Of a stretch of 64,000 nucleotides of DNA, positions 34,978 through 46,919 are shown one piece after another. Source of the stretch: Talpa occidentalis. Taxonomy: Eukaryota; Chordata; Mammalia; Eulipotyphla; Talpidae. The notes below the pieces were generated by a model. The model did no database searches. It had not been told where the DNA came from and worked only from the letters and a program-made list of their open reading frames with translations. Numbering within the stretch: position 1 is the first letter of the stretch; each line of letters starts with the position of its first letter. The translations under genes and the position numbers were made by a program. Where the stretch lies: assembly GCF_014898055.3 (NCBI RefSeq), contig NW_023605083.1, positions 63,776,228-63,840,227 on the forward strand, read 5' to 3'.

Positions 34978-35214
34978 TGGGGCTCTTTTGCCTGAACTGA
35001 GCCTTGGGCTGAGAGCCATGGAAGGTGAATCTCCCTCCACCCAAATCTAAGTCAATGGGGTCGAATCTCTCCAGTGGTGTAGATGCCAGCGTGGGCCTTC
35101 TCTGGCCAGCAGATGCTGGCAGTTTTCTCTGGGGTGCCTAGAAATTTACATCACAATAATAGCTAATTATTGAGTACTTTCCATGTCCTATACTTTGTTT
35201 GCAATTGAAACCCT

Positions 35215-35350
35215 TTAATTTTTATTTTATATGAGTAATACATGCTCATTGTAGAGAATTTAGAAAACTCAAGCTAAAACAAAGTAAAAGAACTTAAAAA
35301 CTACCCAGCCAGAAATAATCATTTATAATTTTCTGAATCATTTGTCTCTA
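35215..35350 (-). mobile_element. Possible old LINE fragment
   Basis: The gagtaatacatgctcattgtagagaatttagaaaactc pattern, then ccagccagaaataatcattta, is a common old interspersed repeat; family uncertain. Confidence 0.4.
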
Positions 35351-37910
35351 TCCACTTGCAAATAGGAGTATTTTGCTTGCTGCCAATTTACTTAAGATAC
35401 TGCGGACAGCTTTCTGTGCTCGTAAATGTCAGCAAGCCTGCTTCTCATGCTACCGCTTCCAAGACCGCGGTGGGGTTCTGCACAGATGAGCTGTCATTCC
35501 TTTTGTGCTAAGTGCTTTAAATGTATCATCAGTTGTTCCTCACACAAAGAAGTAGGTATAGACTGTAGTTTTATTTCCAGAACCCAGTTTGCAGAGGGTG
35601 AGAGGTAAGGAGGAGCTTATACCACTGGTACTGGCAGTTTGGCAATGAGCATGAACATTGAAAAAGAAGAGTAGCTGGAGGGTTGTGGACTCGAGGAACA
35701 GGGGATTTTTGTTTGTTTTCTAAGGATGGAAGAGACAAAGTGCCAGGTGGACAGTGTTGGTGAAGAGAGGAGCAGGAGTGGAGGGAGTGTGTGGCCTTTC
35801 TGGGGGGAGTCCTTTCTCCAATGTTTCTGTTGGCAGGAATGTGAGGAGTTCTTTGATTATATCTGCAGTTTCTCCATGAGTAGGCAATGAGGCTTCCTAC
35901 GAAGAGTGAAGACTTAAACGTTTTCAAACCTTCTACAGACTTTGTGTTAACGAATGTGGATGATAAAAGAGAGAGTTACCGAGGGAACTATAAAAAGATT
36001 GCTTGGCGGTGTTGAAGGTCCAGCTGTAAATTTATTGTGTCAAGCCATGTGTTTGCCTGAATTTGTTTTGCCTCTAGGAATGTGCTCACACCCAGGTCTA
36101 ATTAGGATGAGGTGGATAGTTGCATTTTTGCCAGAGTTGTATGAATGGACAGTGGAGAAGGATAGTTTTAGGATACTGGTTAAGTAAGAGGTTGAAATAA
36201 TGGGTCATGGAATGATGCTGAGGAGGGAAGTAAAGATAGAAGTAGGCAGAAGGTCAAGGAACTGTATGTCCCAAGAGACTGAAAATCCAAGTTATTAGGA
36301 AATGGAGTCTGAAGCATCCAAAGTGCTGGTCAGGGAGGGAGCTGTGGGACTTTCCACCTGGTGACCAGCTGTGGAGTGGAAGGAGACTGTTGCTTAGAGA
36401 TGGGTGTTGTTTGTGTGAACCAGCTGCTTTTAGAGGGCACCCAGATGCAGGTTATAGAAGGGATTTGGAAAGGATGACTGAGTGTAGGTACAAGAAGATG
36501 ATGTGTGAGGAGGGACCGAGATGAGTATATCTGCATGGCATGGACCTTAGCGTTTTCACAGGTCTGTGGAGGAGTGGTGGTAAGGGACAGTGTGGAATGA
36601 GGAGCATGTCAACAGCAACTTGGTCTTGGAGAGGGGAGGAAAGGTGTGGAATGTGAGAAAAACAAACAGCTTCCACTTAGGTGGCAGGGAGGCCGTCTGT
36701 ATTCTCAGGGTGGAACTAGCTTTTGGAATTTGAGTGGGTGTTCCGGTGCCCACTTGGTCTGAGGAGATAAGTGGAAGGTCCTAGAAGAAGAAACTTAGGT
36801 GAGCATGAGGAGAGGCCGAAAGCTCTTTGACCGTACTTAGGTGTTTTCTTAGGGCAGTGGGAGTTTGAAGCCCAATGGAATTGCCCGGCTACTCTTTGAT
36901 AAGGGAATACATCCCTTTGTGGTCACTTAGCCTTTTTAGGAACCAGATATGACCTGGACAGATGACCTATCTGATCAACACCAAGTCTGTCCAAAGTGTG
37001 GTTTAAACTGGATTGAATGGACGGACATTCTTTGTAGTGATTTTGGGTCACAGGGGTCACATCAGCTCCTGAGAGTAAGAGGAGGTCTCCCGTGCACTGT
37101 CAGCTAGTGGGCAGGGTGCTCTCCTGGGTAACTGATGACACTGCAGCTCCGTGCTCCACCTTCTAAAGTGTGAAACTTGAAAAAAAAAGGTCAGGGTTAC
37201 TTAGAGATGATTACAATTATTCACACAGAACCATGGTGAAAACTAACATTCATCACAGTGCTTGTGCTCAGCTACTGATTTCTAGATGTGACTAAGGTGT
37301 GTGTACTGGGCCTAGTGAGCTTAGTTGGGCATTCAGATTGCAGAACATGGAGTGGAAGGAACAGAGAGCAGTGAGGTGGTGTTTCTGATAATGGGATTGT
37401 GGTGCCTGCCTTCCTTTCCCTTTTTCTTGTTTACCACAGATATTAGAAAAGAAAACACATGGGACTTTATTTTCCTTTCTAAATTAGATCTTGAATTTCA
37501 CAGAGGAAACATTTTCTGTGTACTCATATGTGGATTTTATTGGCCTGCATGTTGTCAGAGGACTGTGGGTTTTATAACGGACTGGGTTTCTGTCTGGAAA
37601 TTCACAGGGATGATGTCTGTGGCCCAGTTTCGGCAAGTGTGCAGAATTTCGTGGGGAGTATGTACTGCTAGCCTCTTTCCTGACTCTGCTTTTTCTCTCT
37701 GGCCTTGTTTTCCCTTTCTCTTTCTCACCTCCTTGTAATGACATTTGATCATACTTATGTGTCACTATATCATTTCTAAAGCACGTTTTGGTAAAAATAA
37801 TAAATATGGGTCACAGTATAAGCATTCTTCTATTTCATGAGTTTTTTTTACCTATTTTTGAAAATGTCAAATAATTTTACTGCTTTAATAAATCCCCTAT
37901 GTCATCAAAG
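35351..37910. other. Intronic sequence without a recognised feature
   Basis: Purine-rich at 36200-36800. An L2-like look in places, but no firm match and no exon. Confidence 0.4.
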
Positions 37911-37914
37911 GAGC

Positions 37915-37955
37915 TAAAAAACAAACAAAACCCAAAACAAAACAAAACAAAAAGA
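37915..37955. repeat. A-rich (AAAAC)n simple repeat
   Basis: Run of aaaac units. Confidence 0.8.
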
Positions 37956-38081
37956 CAACTGTGTGACTATAAAAGTATTATATGGAAATGGTAGAAAACT
38001 TAGAAATAAGGATGACTATAAACAGGCCATTTGTCATTATTAATTCTAGATTTTTCTTCTAATGCTTTGTCTCCATTTTTT

Positions 38082-38331
38082 TTTTAAAGATTTATTTATA
38101 CAAGAACTGGGGTACAGGCCAGATGTGCAGGTGGGTGAGAGGATTCACCAGAGACAGAGCAGGGAACAGAACAGACAGAATGACTGAAATACACTGCTGA
38201 GGGGAGCAGCTGGCAAGACAGGAGAGGTCTGCCCCGCCGTGTGGGTTGCTCCGCAGCTGACGGGGATCGAACCAGCACTGCAAAGGCTGCAGACAGCTTC
38301 ACAGAACTGCGCTCAACTGCCTGGGAGGTCC
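38082..38331 (-). mobile_element. tRNA-Glu SINE, type A
   Basis: Complete reverse copy with oligo-T. Duplication tgtctccatttttt at about 38068 and 38332-38345. It sits inside an old L1-like stretch (37960-38540). Confidence 0.9.
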
Positions 38332-38544
38332 TGTCTCCATTTTTTAACACAAATGAAATCATAATATATGTATCATTAATTTTGTATCCCCCCTTTTTAT
38401 CTTAAAAACTGTTGAAGCACTTTTAGTCATTAGAAACTACTTACAGATGTGATTCCTGAAAACCACACAATAAATCTACTATAATATCTTAACAGACTTT
38501 TATTGTTAAACATTCAAGTGGCTTTGACTTTTTTGTTACTTTTT

Positions 38545-38620
38545 TTTTTTTAATTGAGGTAATCTTGGTTTACAACACTGTATGTATGTGACTTAGGGAC
38601 ACTGGATCACACCTCCTCAG
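38545..38620 (-). mobile_element. Short L1-type 3' end insert
   Basis: Oligo-T, then taattgaggtaatcttggtttacaacactg, similar to 20598-20750. Imperfect flanks gact(t/c)(t/c)tttg(t/c)ta(c/t)ttt near 38526 and 38620. Confidence 0.5.
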
Positions 38621-38637
38621 ACTCCTTTGCTATTTTA

Positions 38638-38913
38638 TTTTATTTTTTAAAATTTTTTATTTATTTATATAAGCACTGGGTACAGTCAGAAGGCGGGAGG
38701 GTGAGAGAATTCACCAGAGCCAGAGCGGGGAGCAGAGCAGGCAGAAGGACCGAAGTACACTGCTGAGGGGAGCAGCAGGCGGCAGGAGAGGTCTACGCGC
38801 CATGCGGGACCCTCCTCTGGTAGCTGGGGAGCAGCCGGGGATTGAGCAGGCACCGCCGAGGCTGCGGGCAGCTTCGCAACCCAGTGCTCAACCGCTGTGC
38901 CAGCAGGGAGGCC
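38638..38913 (-). mobile_element. tRNA-Glu SINE, type B
   Basis: Complete reverse copy. Exact 16-nt duplication ctcctttgctatttta at 38622-38637 and 38914-38929. Confidence 0.93.
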
Positions 38914-39290
38914 CTCCTTTGCTATTTTAAATAAGATAGCAGTGAGCATTATTATACATGTTATCTTTGCCACAGTTTAAAAATTATTATTTTCTAGTAG
39001 AATCCTAGAAGGAGAAGAGTAGTAATTAAAGACATAAAAGCTATAACTGAAGGAGAGACTACAGGTGAATATTTTTAAATTTTGCAAAACAGTCTTTTTA
39101 TCACCAATACCAAAATCAGCAACCCTAAAGGGGAACATGATGAAGTTGACTACATGACATTTTAAAAATTCTGTATCCAAAAATATTGGAAAGTTTGATA
39201 CTCAAATGGCTGTAAAGAATTTTTACAAATGGAAAAGTCTGGATTCATAATTGAAAAACAAAACTTTCACAAAAAAAATAAAAATAAAGG

Positions 39291-39566
39291 GGACCTCCCT
39301 GGTGGCACAGGGGTTAAGGTCAGCTCTGTCAAGCTATCGTCAGCCACTGGGACATGAGTTCGATTCAGGGCCAGGGAACTGACCTACTTGGTGCAGCAGA
39401 CCTCTCCTGTCTTGCCTGCTGCTCCCCTCAGCAGTGTATTTCAGTAGATCCATCTGCTCTGCTCCCCACTCTGTCTCTGGTGAATCTTCTCACCTCCTGC
39501 ACCTCTGGTCTACACCCCAGTTCTTGTGTACATAAATAAAGAAAATAAATCTTTAAACAAAAAAGA
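39291..39566 (+). mobile_element. tRNA-Glu SINE, type A
   Basis: Complete copy, gacctccctggtggcacagg to an ataaataaagaaaataaatc tail. Duplication not clear in the A-rich flanks. Confidence 0.88.
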
Positions 39567-39695
39567 AAAAGAGTCAATAAACATTTGAAATGATGTTCAA
39601 CCCACATGATCATTAAACAAAAGCAAAGCAAAGGAGATGTATTATTTTTTCATTTATAATTCCACCAAAGATAATGAGTATTGAAAATATGTGGT

Positions 39696-40011
39696 GGGCC
39701 TCCCCGGTGGCGCAGCGTTTGAGCGCTGGGTTGCGAAGCTGCCCGCGGCCTCTGCGGCGCCGGTTCGATCCCCGGCTGCTCCCCGGCCACTGGAGGAGGG
39801 TCCCACATGGTGCGCAGACCTCTCCTGCCGCCCACTGCTCCCCTCAGCAGTGTACTTCGGTCCTTGTGCCTGCTCTGCTCCCCGCTCTGGCTCTGGTGAA
39901 TTCTCTCACCCTCCTGCGCTTCTGACTGTACCCAGTGCATGTATAAACAAACAAACAAACAAACAAATAAATAAATAAAAACATGCCTCTAAAAAAAAAA
40001 AAAAAAAAAAA
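39696..40011 (+). mobile_element. tRNA-Glu SINE, type B, young copy
   Basis: CpG-rich, with an intact box A area (tggcgcagcg) and box B (ggttcgatcc). The tail is (aaac)n/(aaat)n, then acatgcctct, then 21 A. Exact 13-nt duplication gaaaatatgtggt at 39683-39695 and 40012-40024. Confidence 0.93.
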
Positions 40012-40420
40012 GAAAATATGTGGTAATACTATTAATTAGTCTATATCTGGAAACTGTTTGTCAGTTAAAATATATATATGCTCATTCAGTCAAAAATTCT
40101 GTCTTTAGGACTTATTTTAAGAGACTCTACAAGTAGGTACCCAACAATGTTTGCTGTAGCATTGTTTATAATTGAAAAATTGGAAACAAGTTAAGTTGGG
40201 ATTTGGTTTAATGATGGTATATCCATTCAGTGAAATATTATATATGTGCTAAAAATGATTAAAGATATATAGGAAATATGAGCTAATGAGTGAATGAATG
40301 CTAAAAAAATGTATACCGTGTTTGTCTCCATTTGAGGGATTCTGCCTAGTCTTTTATTTTTTATTTATTTTTCCTTAAGTTTTAAAATGTCTAGACAGAA
40401 TAGAAAAAAAGTAAGTTCCT

Positions 40421-41418
40421 CAAAAGTAAAACTAGCTAAAGCAGAAAAAAATTGTGTTTATCATATTGTTTTCTTGTAGTTATTAAATACTGATTGCAAA
40501 GTTCAACATTTAATTATTAAACACTAATTTCAGGTAGAAATGTTATATTAACTATGATTTATGATTTATGAAGTGAATTTGTGAAAATGTAACCAAGAAA
40601 ATCATCTGTTGTACTGTTGAGGAAGGGAAAAAGCAGAGCCCTCCATCAGTTCTGTTTACTGTGAATAGAGTTGCATTCATTTGTCACTTTTTAAAATCTG
40701 CTTTTCTTGGACTCATAATCATCAGCAATCATCAGGCAGAGTCTATTAGAGGCCTGTGTGGGGTCTTGAAGAGCTTCCTCTATTCTTGCTGTTGAGGAGG
40801 TTGAGGCCCCTGGAGTCTTAGTGACATCTCAGGGCCTGGTAGGGGCTTAGGATTGCGGTGAGCGGTTCTGCCTGGTGGCCATGGGAGGAGTGTCAGGCTT
40901 CCTGCCTCCAACATTTTATCATCCCTACTCTTGATAATTTAACAGCAGTGATTTGTTCTTTGGATTTAAGTATATTTCCCCCCTCTCTAGTTCTACATGG
41001 TAATTCCTTGTGTGTGGGGGGGTATCTTCTAATAAATCACAAATACCTAAATTGAATTTTCCCGCATGGTCCCGCCTGCATGTACTGGTCATAAGGGGTG
41101 GTTGTTTTGTGGGCAGTGTAAGTGTGTGGGACTTTGAAAAGGGGGACTCTATGACCAAATTCTTTTTTTGCTCAGTTACTGAGCAAAATTGTTTTTGGGG
41201 AAGGTGAAATTATAAGTTTCATTGCCAAAGCTGTTCAGTTTTTCTTTCATGGATGTATTTTTAAGATTTTTTTTTAGTGCTGTGGATTAAAACAGACTAT
41301 AGGCTTGAAGAGTAAATTTACAAAACGTATCTTGAGCCATTTTTTTTTCTTGTACTTTAATTTCTGAGAACTGTGACTGTCATAATGTTAATACCCTCAA
41401 AGGTAAAGATGATTTATT
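40421..41418. other. Intronic sequence without a recognised feature
   Basis: No exon or repeat recognised. Confidence 0.45.
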
Positions 41419-41430
41419 TATACAGTTTTA

Positions 41431-41743
41431 GTTTTTGTTTTTTTAAGCGATGCTTGCTTCTTTATATTTTTTAAAAATTTTTTAAAAGATTTATTTTATT
41501 TATACAATAGCTGGGGTACAGGCCAGAGGCGTGGGAGGGTGAGAGGATTCACCAGAGACAGAGGGGGAGCAGAACAGGCAGATGGACCAAAAGCACTGCT
41601 GAGGGGAGCAGCAGACGAGATAGGAGAGGTCTGCCACGCCATGTGGCCATCTCCCCGGCTGGCAGGGAATCAAACCCATGCTGCAGAGGCTGCAGACAGC
41701 TTCACAGCATGGCTCTCAACCCACTGCGCCACCGGGGCGGCCC
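41431..41743 (-). mobile_element. tRNA-Glu SINE with possible 3' transduced segment
   Basis: Reverse SINE at about 41485-41743. The exact duplication tatacagtttta sits at 41419-41430 and 41744-41755, so the inserted unit also includes about 50 bp beyond the SINE 3' end (aagcgatgcttgcttctttat on the + strand), with its own A-rich end. Confidence 0.75.
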
Positions 41744-42467
41744 TATACAGTTTTAATTTTGGGCAAATTAATGTGTAAAAATCTTGTTTGGGTATAAATT
41801 AAGTTTATTTATTAAACTTTAGTTTTCATTACTAAAGTGCTGTAATCATATTTCAGAAAACTTAAATTCTGGAAAGGACATGCAATTAATATTTTTCTGT
41901 AGTACAATTTCCTTCAGATTTTTTCAGGTTATGCCTCTAAAATACAGTTTCAAGGTTATGATTCTGCCAGAGTATGACTAATTAGGCAGAAAAGGTTTTC
42001 TATTTACATCTAATCTGTTTCCTAAATGATCTGTTGTCTCTTCTCTGTGTTTGTTCCCCTCTGCTTTTGGTGAAACTTGTCAGCACATTTAGCAGAAGTT
42101 GGAAGCTTAATTTCTTTTAACAGATTTGGATTCAGTAGCAATATCCTCAGTGGAACTACTCTAAAATTCTCTAAGTTTGGAAACGAATCAACTGTTTCTA
42201 AACAATTCTGAGGGATAGTTGGGTTGCATTTCCTGAGGGTAGGAAAAAACCTTGAGTGTTTTCATTCTAAATGCTTCAGTTTTTAACAGGACCCTAGGGC
42301 CCAAACTCATCATTCTGTGTTGGCAAACCCTGCCATTTGGCTGGTGTGCTTGGTGGAAGGAAAGTGTATTCTTGCCCAGTTTGGGCAAGAGAACTTTTTC
42401 CTTCCCTTCTGCCAAAATAATGCTACTCTTCCGTATGCTTATTTTGTTCCACCCTTCTTATTTGCAG

Positions 42468-42578
42468 AGTACCCGGGTGGAGTTCGACCTGCCAGAATAT
42501 TCTGTTCGTCGAAGATATCAGGATTTTGACTGGTTGAGAAACAAACTAGAAGAATCCCAGCCCACTCATCTCATTCCC
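42468..42578 (+). CDS. SNX30: SNX30 exon 3: PX domain core with PI3P-binding motif
   Basis: The acceptor is ttatttgcag|AGT and the donor is CCC|gtaggt. There are 37 codons, phase 0 to phase 0. It encodes [20 protein letters not shown] followed by [17 protein letters not shown]. The RRRYQDF block is the R(R/K)YxxF signature of PX domains, whose Arg contacts the 3-phosphate of PI3P. The exon ends on the first Pro of the conserved PPLPEK loop, which is completed by exon 4. A second GT four bases into the intron (gtagGT) would shift the frame if used. Confidence 0.96.
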
Positions 42579-43369
42579 GTAGGTACTAAGTCATTGCAAC
42601 TTGTTATTCATATTTCTTGCATTATCTTTCTTGAGGCTGTTCACTCAGCTCTTACCCCTTGAATTACACGTAAACTCTGCCTTATATTTCATCCCAGATT
42701 AATCCATCAAATGTATGGAAAACATGTTTATGAATACTGCATAGCACATTTCACCTTTTGGGTTTTGCTCTCCAGGGTGCCAGTTTCTGGAATGGGATGG
42801 GGTAGATTTTCAGTATGACAATTAATCTAGGGTCCAGGGGTCCAGGGCACCAGCCATATCGCTTCTTTTAAAAAACAGATTGAAAAGCCAGCTAACCTAT
42901 TGAAACAGTGCATAGTATTTATTTCTTATATCCACACATTTAAAAATAGAACTAGCACAACTAAAATTTAAATCAACCTTCATATTCTGACTACCCCCTT
43001 TTTTTGAGTAAAAATAATTTTTTAGACCCCCAGATGTTTCTTGGACTTGGGGACTTTAAGCTCATTTGGGTCATAAAAATTTTCAGAGGGGTTTATCTTT
43101 CAGTTAGAACTTGGTTAAATAATTGCTTAGTACAACCCACTTTTTGTTACCACTTGTTAACCAATGCTGCTTCCTCCCATTGTTGAAAGAGGCTGAATAT
43201 CATGTGAACAGTCCTCTTGTTTTCTTGGTCTTCAAGGCAAAAGCAGCCATGTTCCTAGTGCTGTTGAGACTGGTTTTCTTTCAAACTGGAATCCTGAAAA
43301 ATTTTCATCTGAGGCTGCACCCCAGCATCCATACATTTGATCTTCATCATGGAAATAGTGCCAAAAAGT

Positions 43370-43760
43370 GAAAGGGGGGAATTACTAGAGGGAAAGGATG
43401 TCCTGAGCAAAGTCCATACAGGCTTTGTGGACTCTGCCCCCACTCCATCAAAACACTGGTAACTACACATCCCATGATCACCAAAGGGAGGGTTGCGAGG
43501 ACCTGAGGGCAGAATTAAGCAGCCATGTTCTCTGTTTTGAATATTTAACTGAACATGTGGCCAGGGGGTTGCTCTCTTGGCCTGACGGGGTGTGGTTTTT
43601 TGCCAGCTCAGTGGGTCATTGGGATTCCAAGTTAGTGGAAGGGGTAGGATGCATTTATGAACTCATCTCCCTCTTTCTCTCCCTGAGTTATTCATTTCTC
43701 CATTTCTCCTTCCCTTGTAAATAAACCTTTTATTAACCTTTTGTGTGTGCCTGCAGTTTA
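43370..43760 (+). mobile_element. Possible solo LTR of an endogenous retrovirus
   Basis: A roughly 390-bp stretch has an LTR-like plan: tgaaagggggg start, a promoter-like middle, and cccttgtaaataaaccttttatt (poly(A) signal) followed by a GT-rich stretch, ttttgtgtgtgcctgcag. No viral coding sequence is seen. The exact 3' edge and flanking duplication could not be set. Confidence 0.4.
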
Positions 43761-44239
43761 GCATTACTAAGTCCCCTTTAAGCGCATGGGTGAAGACCCA
43801 CAGTCAGGCAACCCTTTTTATATTGGGGTTGCTCTGTAACACTGTGGTGGGACTAATGGGACTGGCTAGGCAGCTGCTCCCACTCCAGGAGGCCCCATCC
43901 CTCGCATGTCCCCTCTGCTCTCCAAGCTTAAGTTTTGCTGTTCTAGTCACCTCAAAATGTGTTCAAAGAAGTAACTATTTTTCAAACAGTTAGGATTATT
44001 CCTTAAAGAGAACCTTAAAAAAAATTCTTAATTTGCAAAATTGGCAGTTAGTGAGTTATTTTTTTAAATAGACCTCATTTCAGAACAGTTTTAGATTTAC
44101 AGAATTACTGTGAAGCTAGTACAGTAAGTTCTCATATCCCACTCCCGGCTTGGCTTATTATTTAACATTTTACATTAGTATGACACATTTGTCACAATTA
44201 ATGAGCAAAAGTGATACATTTTTATTGACTAAAAAGCCT

Positions 44240-44506
44240 TTCCTGCCTTCCTGGTAGTGCAGGGGGTTAAGTCTCAGCACTATGAAGCTATCTGCAGCCA
44301 CTGCAGCATGAGTTTGAGCCCCGGCCAGAAAGCTACCCACATGGTGCAGCAGACCTCTCCTGCTGCTCCCCTCAGCAGTGTATTTCAGTCAGTCTGCCCA
44401 CTATATGTCTGGTGAATCACACCGCCCCCCCCCCACCTCCCATATCTCTGACCTATACCCCTGTTCTTGTGTACATAAAATTTTTAAAAAATTAAAAAAA
44501 AAAAAG
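44240..44506 (+). mobile_element. tRNA-Glu SINE, type A
   Basis: Near complete: gccttcctggtagtgcagg to gtgtacataaaattttt plus A tail, with a small deletion before the tgctgctcccctcagcag block. Confidence 0.88.
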
Positions 44507-44514
44507 GCTATTCT

Positions 44515-44703
44515 TAAAATCAACAAGCAACTATAAACCAGAGACACACTACCGGGCGGGGAGGGAGAGGAGGGGAGAGGAAGCACTAGAGTCAAAATAA
44601 GGTGGGGGGGTGCAGTTGTATGGGGAATATAACCATAATGAAAATGCATACATTGTGCAAAGATGAAAAATGATGTAAGAATCATATAAAATATTTTTTT
44701 TTA
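44515..44703 (+). mobile_element. 5'-truncated L1, 3' UTR only
   Basis: Sense copy of the young L1 3' UTR: ataaaccagagacacacta, a G-rich tract, gtgcagttgtatggggaatataacc, gatgtaagaatcatataaaat. Flanks (g/c)c(c/t)attctt near 44507 and 44709 are similar. Confidence 0.75.
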
Positions 44704-45115
44704 AAAAAGCCTATTCTTTTTCCCATCCCATTATTTCCACCTCAGTTTCCTGTCCCAGGAGCTCATCCAAGATACCACATTAAGTCTCCAAGTCTCCTCA
44801 GGCTTTTCCTGTTTTTGACAGTTTCCCAGGCGTTCCTTGTTTCTTTCACATGCCCTTAGCAGTTGTGAGTACTGGTCAGGCATTCTGTAGAGTGCCCCCT
44901 TTGTGGATATGTGGCTGATGTTTATCTCATGGCTACTGGGGTAATGTGTTCTGTGGAGAAAACCCACAGAGGTCAAATGCCTTCCTCGTGGCATCTCACA
45001 TCAGGGCATATACTGCTGACACTATTTGTGGGTGTCGGTCGTCCTTCTTCACCTGACTCACAGTAGTGCTTGTCAGGTTTGCCACTCTTTCTTCTCTCCC
45101 TTCCATTGATTTTTT

Positions 45116-45685
45116 TGTGAAAGGAAGATGTTCCTGTGTGTCGCCCACACTAACATAAGGGGTGCCTCTCCACATCCTGGCAGCTGGAGTGCTTGGCTTA
45201 GTAGTTAAAGAGCAAAGGTTAGGCAGTGACACCTGCTGGTGAGACACTCATGAGTGGACATAGAAGCCAGAACTGGGGAAAAAAAAAAAGGAAGTTGGTA
45301 GAATGCCAAGGTGGACCCAGAGTATTTTCAGTATGATGAGCACTGAGTAGCTCTTTAAGTAGAACTTCAAGCCAGTGCAGACTTAAAGTTCTTCACAGTG
45401 GAGGCTTAAAGTTCTATAGGAGAGCATCTGTGATTTAAATGTGAATGTCACAATAGAAGCAAACCTCATTTCCCCCCTTTATGTTAGTTCATTTTACAGC
45501 AGCTTCCCTGGGAGGTGCCTGTTAATAAGCATAAACTTGGTGCTAATGTTTTACTGGGTCTGGTGAGTACCCTGGGCATTGGGGAAAGGAAGGGGTTATA
45601 AGAGAAACAAGGGTGTGCATTATGAGATACTCAGTAAGCTTGCAGCATCATTATTTTCACTTCATTTCAATTTCATTAAATTTTC
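45116..45685. other. Intronic sequence without a recognised feature
   Basis: No exon or repeat recognised. Confidence 0.45.
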
Positions 45686-45689
45686 TTGA

Positions 45690-45885
45690 TTTAAAAAATG
45701 GTTCTACTGATGAAATTTTCTTTATTTAAAAAACAGCTCTCATTCATATGCCCTACAATCGCCCATTTAAAATGTACACATCAAGGGCCACAGTGTCTTC
45801 ATAGAGCGGTGCAGCCGTCAGCACAATCAATTTTAGAACCTTTTCATCACCCCAGAAAGACAGCTGCCTCTCGTTGCTTTGTTCC
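45690..45885 (-). mobile_element. Old L1 3' UTR fragment
   Basis: Antisense L1: cgcccatttaaaatgtacacatc, gcagccgtcagcacaatcaattttagaacc, ttttcatcaccccagaaag. Confidence 0.6.
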
Positions 45886-46915
45886 TCTGGAATTTTAAAA
45901 GCAGAAACAGTATGCTCTTAAGGCCATCTTAAAGCTATAAGTGTGCTAGATTTGTATGTGTATTATCTTGCAACAGCAATTCATTTTTTGTCTTTATTAT
46001 TTAATAGTTGGAACTACCAGAAAGTCTTCCTTGTGACATGGCTTTGTTCTGTAATTCTTTTTTGGCTCAGAAGTTGGTTTTAACACTGCCTCATTTGCTG
46101 AGACACAACTAGTTATATAGCAGGCAGATTTGTGATTTGATGGGCATAAATAGGTTTTTGAAGATCTAGCAATTACATTTATTAACTCTTTAATTTTACT
46201 TGGAAATTTGATTTTTGCTTCAATATTTATGAAGAAAGCTTCGCTGGAAGGGTGCATTTGTATTGTTATATACCTGGTTTTGTTTTGGGTAGTGGTGAAC
46301 TCAGGAGTTAGTGAGAAGAAATGTAAAGTGAAACAACCGTTTTTCTTAACATGAAACAATCAGAGAAAATTTGAGCTTCATTTTCTAGTTAGCTTCTCCT
46401 TTTTTAGTACTGCTAAATGTACTTGCGTTTAGTTTTCTCATTAGACAATAAGTAGGTGGACACTGAACTTTTGAGTACTTTGAATTCAACCAGGGTTAGT
46501 AATTTTTCTCTGTAGGGACAAGGTTTTTAATCTTGATGCTCTTTTATTTCTTTGTTAGTTTAGAAGCCACATTTTTTGTTGGTTTGATAAAAAGATGGAA
46601 GCAGTAATTTTAATCCTCAAGAGGAAGTTGGACATTTCATGAGTGAGCAATTGAAAGCTTTGTCCAGATTTCTTACCCAGAAATACTAATGTTTGTGACA
46701 ATCTACAAGAAATATGCTTTTGTTACACAGATTATAAACATCTTTCTTATAAATTAACATGAAACATAATATATGGGAAAGTGTCCTACCAAAGTATCAA
46801 ATGCTATAAAAATGTAAATATTTTAAGATTAAACCTTGAAATACTTCATGGGTTGTTGTAATGCTTTGCAAATAGGATTTTTTGGGTAGGTTCCAATATC
46901 ATACATGCATATATA
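45886..46915. other. AT-rich intronic sequence
   Basis: No exon or clear repeat seen. Confidence 0.45.
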
Positions 46916-46919
46916 GTTT

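Larger units (their letters stand above)
38975..40420 (+). mobile_element. Old L1 fragment interrupted by two SINEs
   Basis: Diverged L1M-type pieces: gaaatgatgttcaacccacatgatc, tgtttgctgtagcattgtttataattg, aatgatggtatatccattcagtgaaatatta. SINEs at 39291-39566 and 39696-40011 split it. Confidence 0.55.
44065..45115 (-). mobile_element. Old L1 3' UTR split by a SINE and a younger L1 tail
   Basis: The left part (ttttagatttacagaattactgtg, ttctcatatcccactcccgg) and right part (cattatttccacctcagtttcctg, ggcattctgtagagtgccccctttgtgg) are ordered blocks of one antisense L1ME-type 3' UTR. Confidence 0.6.

Noticed and set aside
39696..39775. tRNA gene, because of box A and box B
   Set aside because: The cloverleaf is not kept, and the sequence continues into a SINE body with tail and target duplication.
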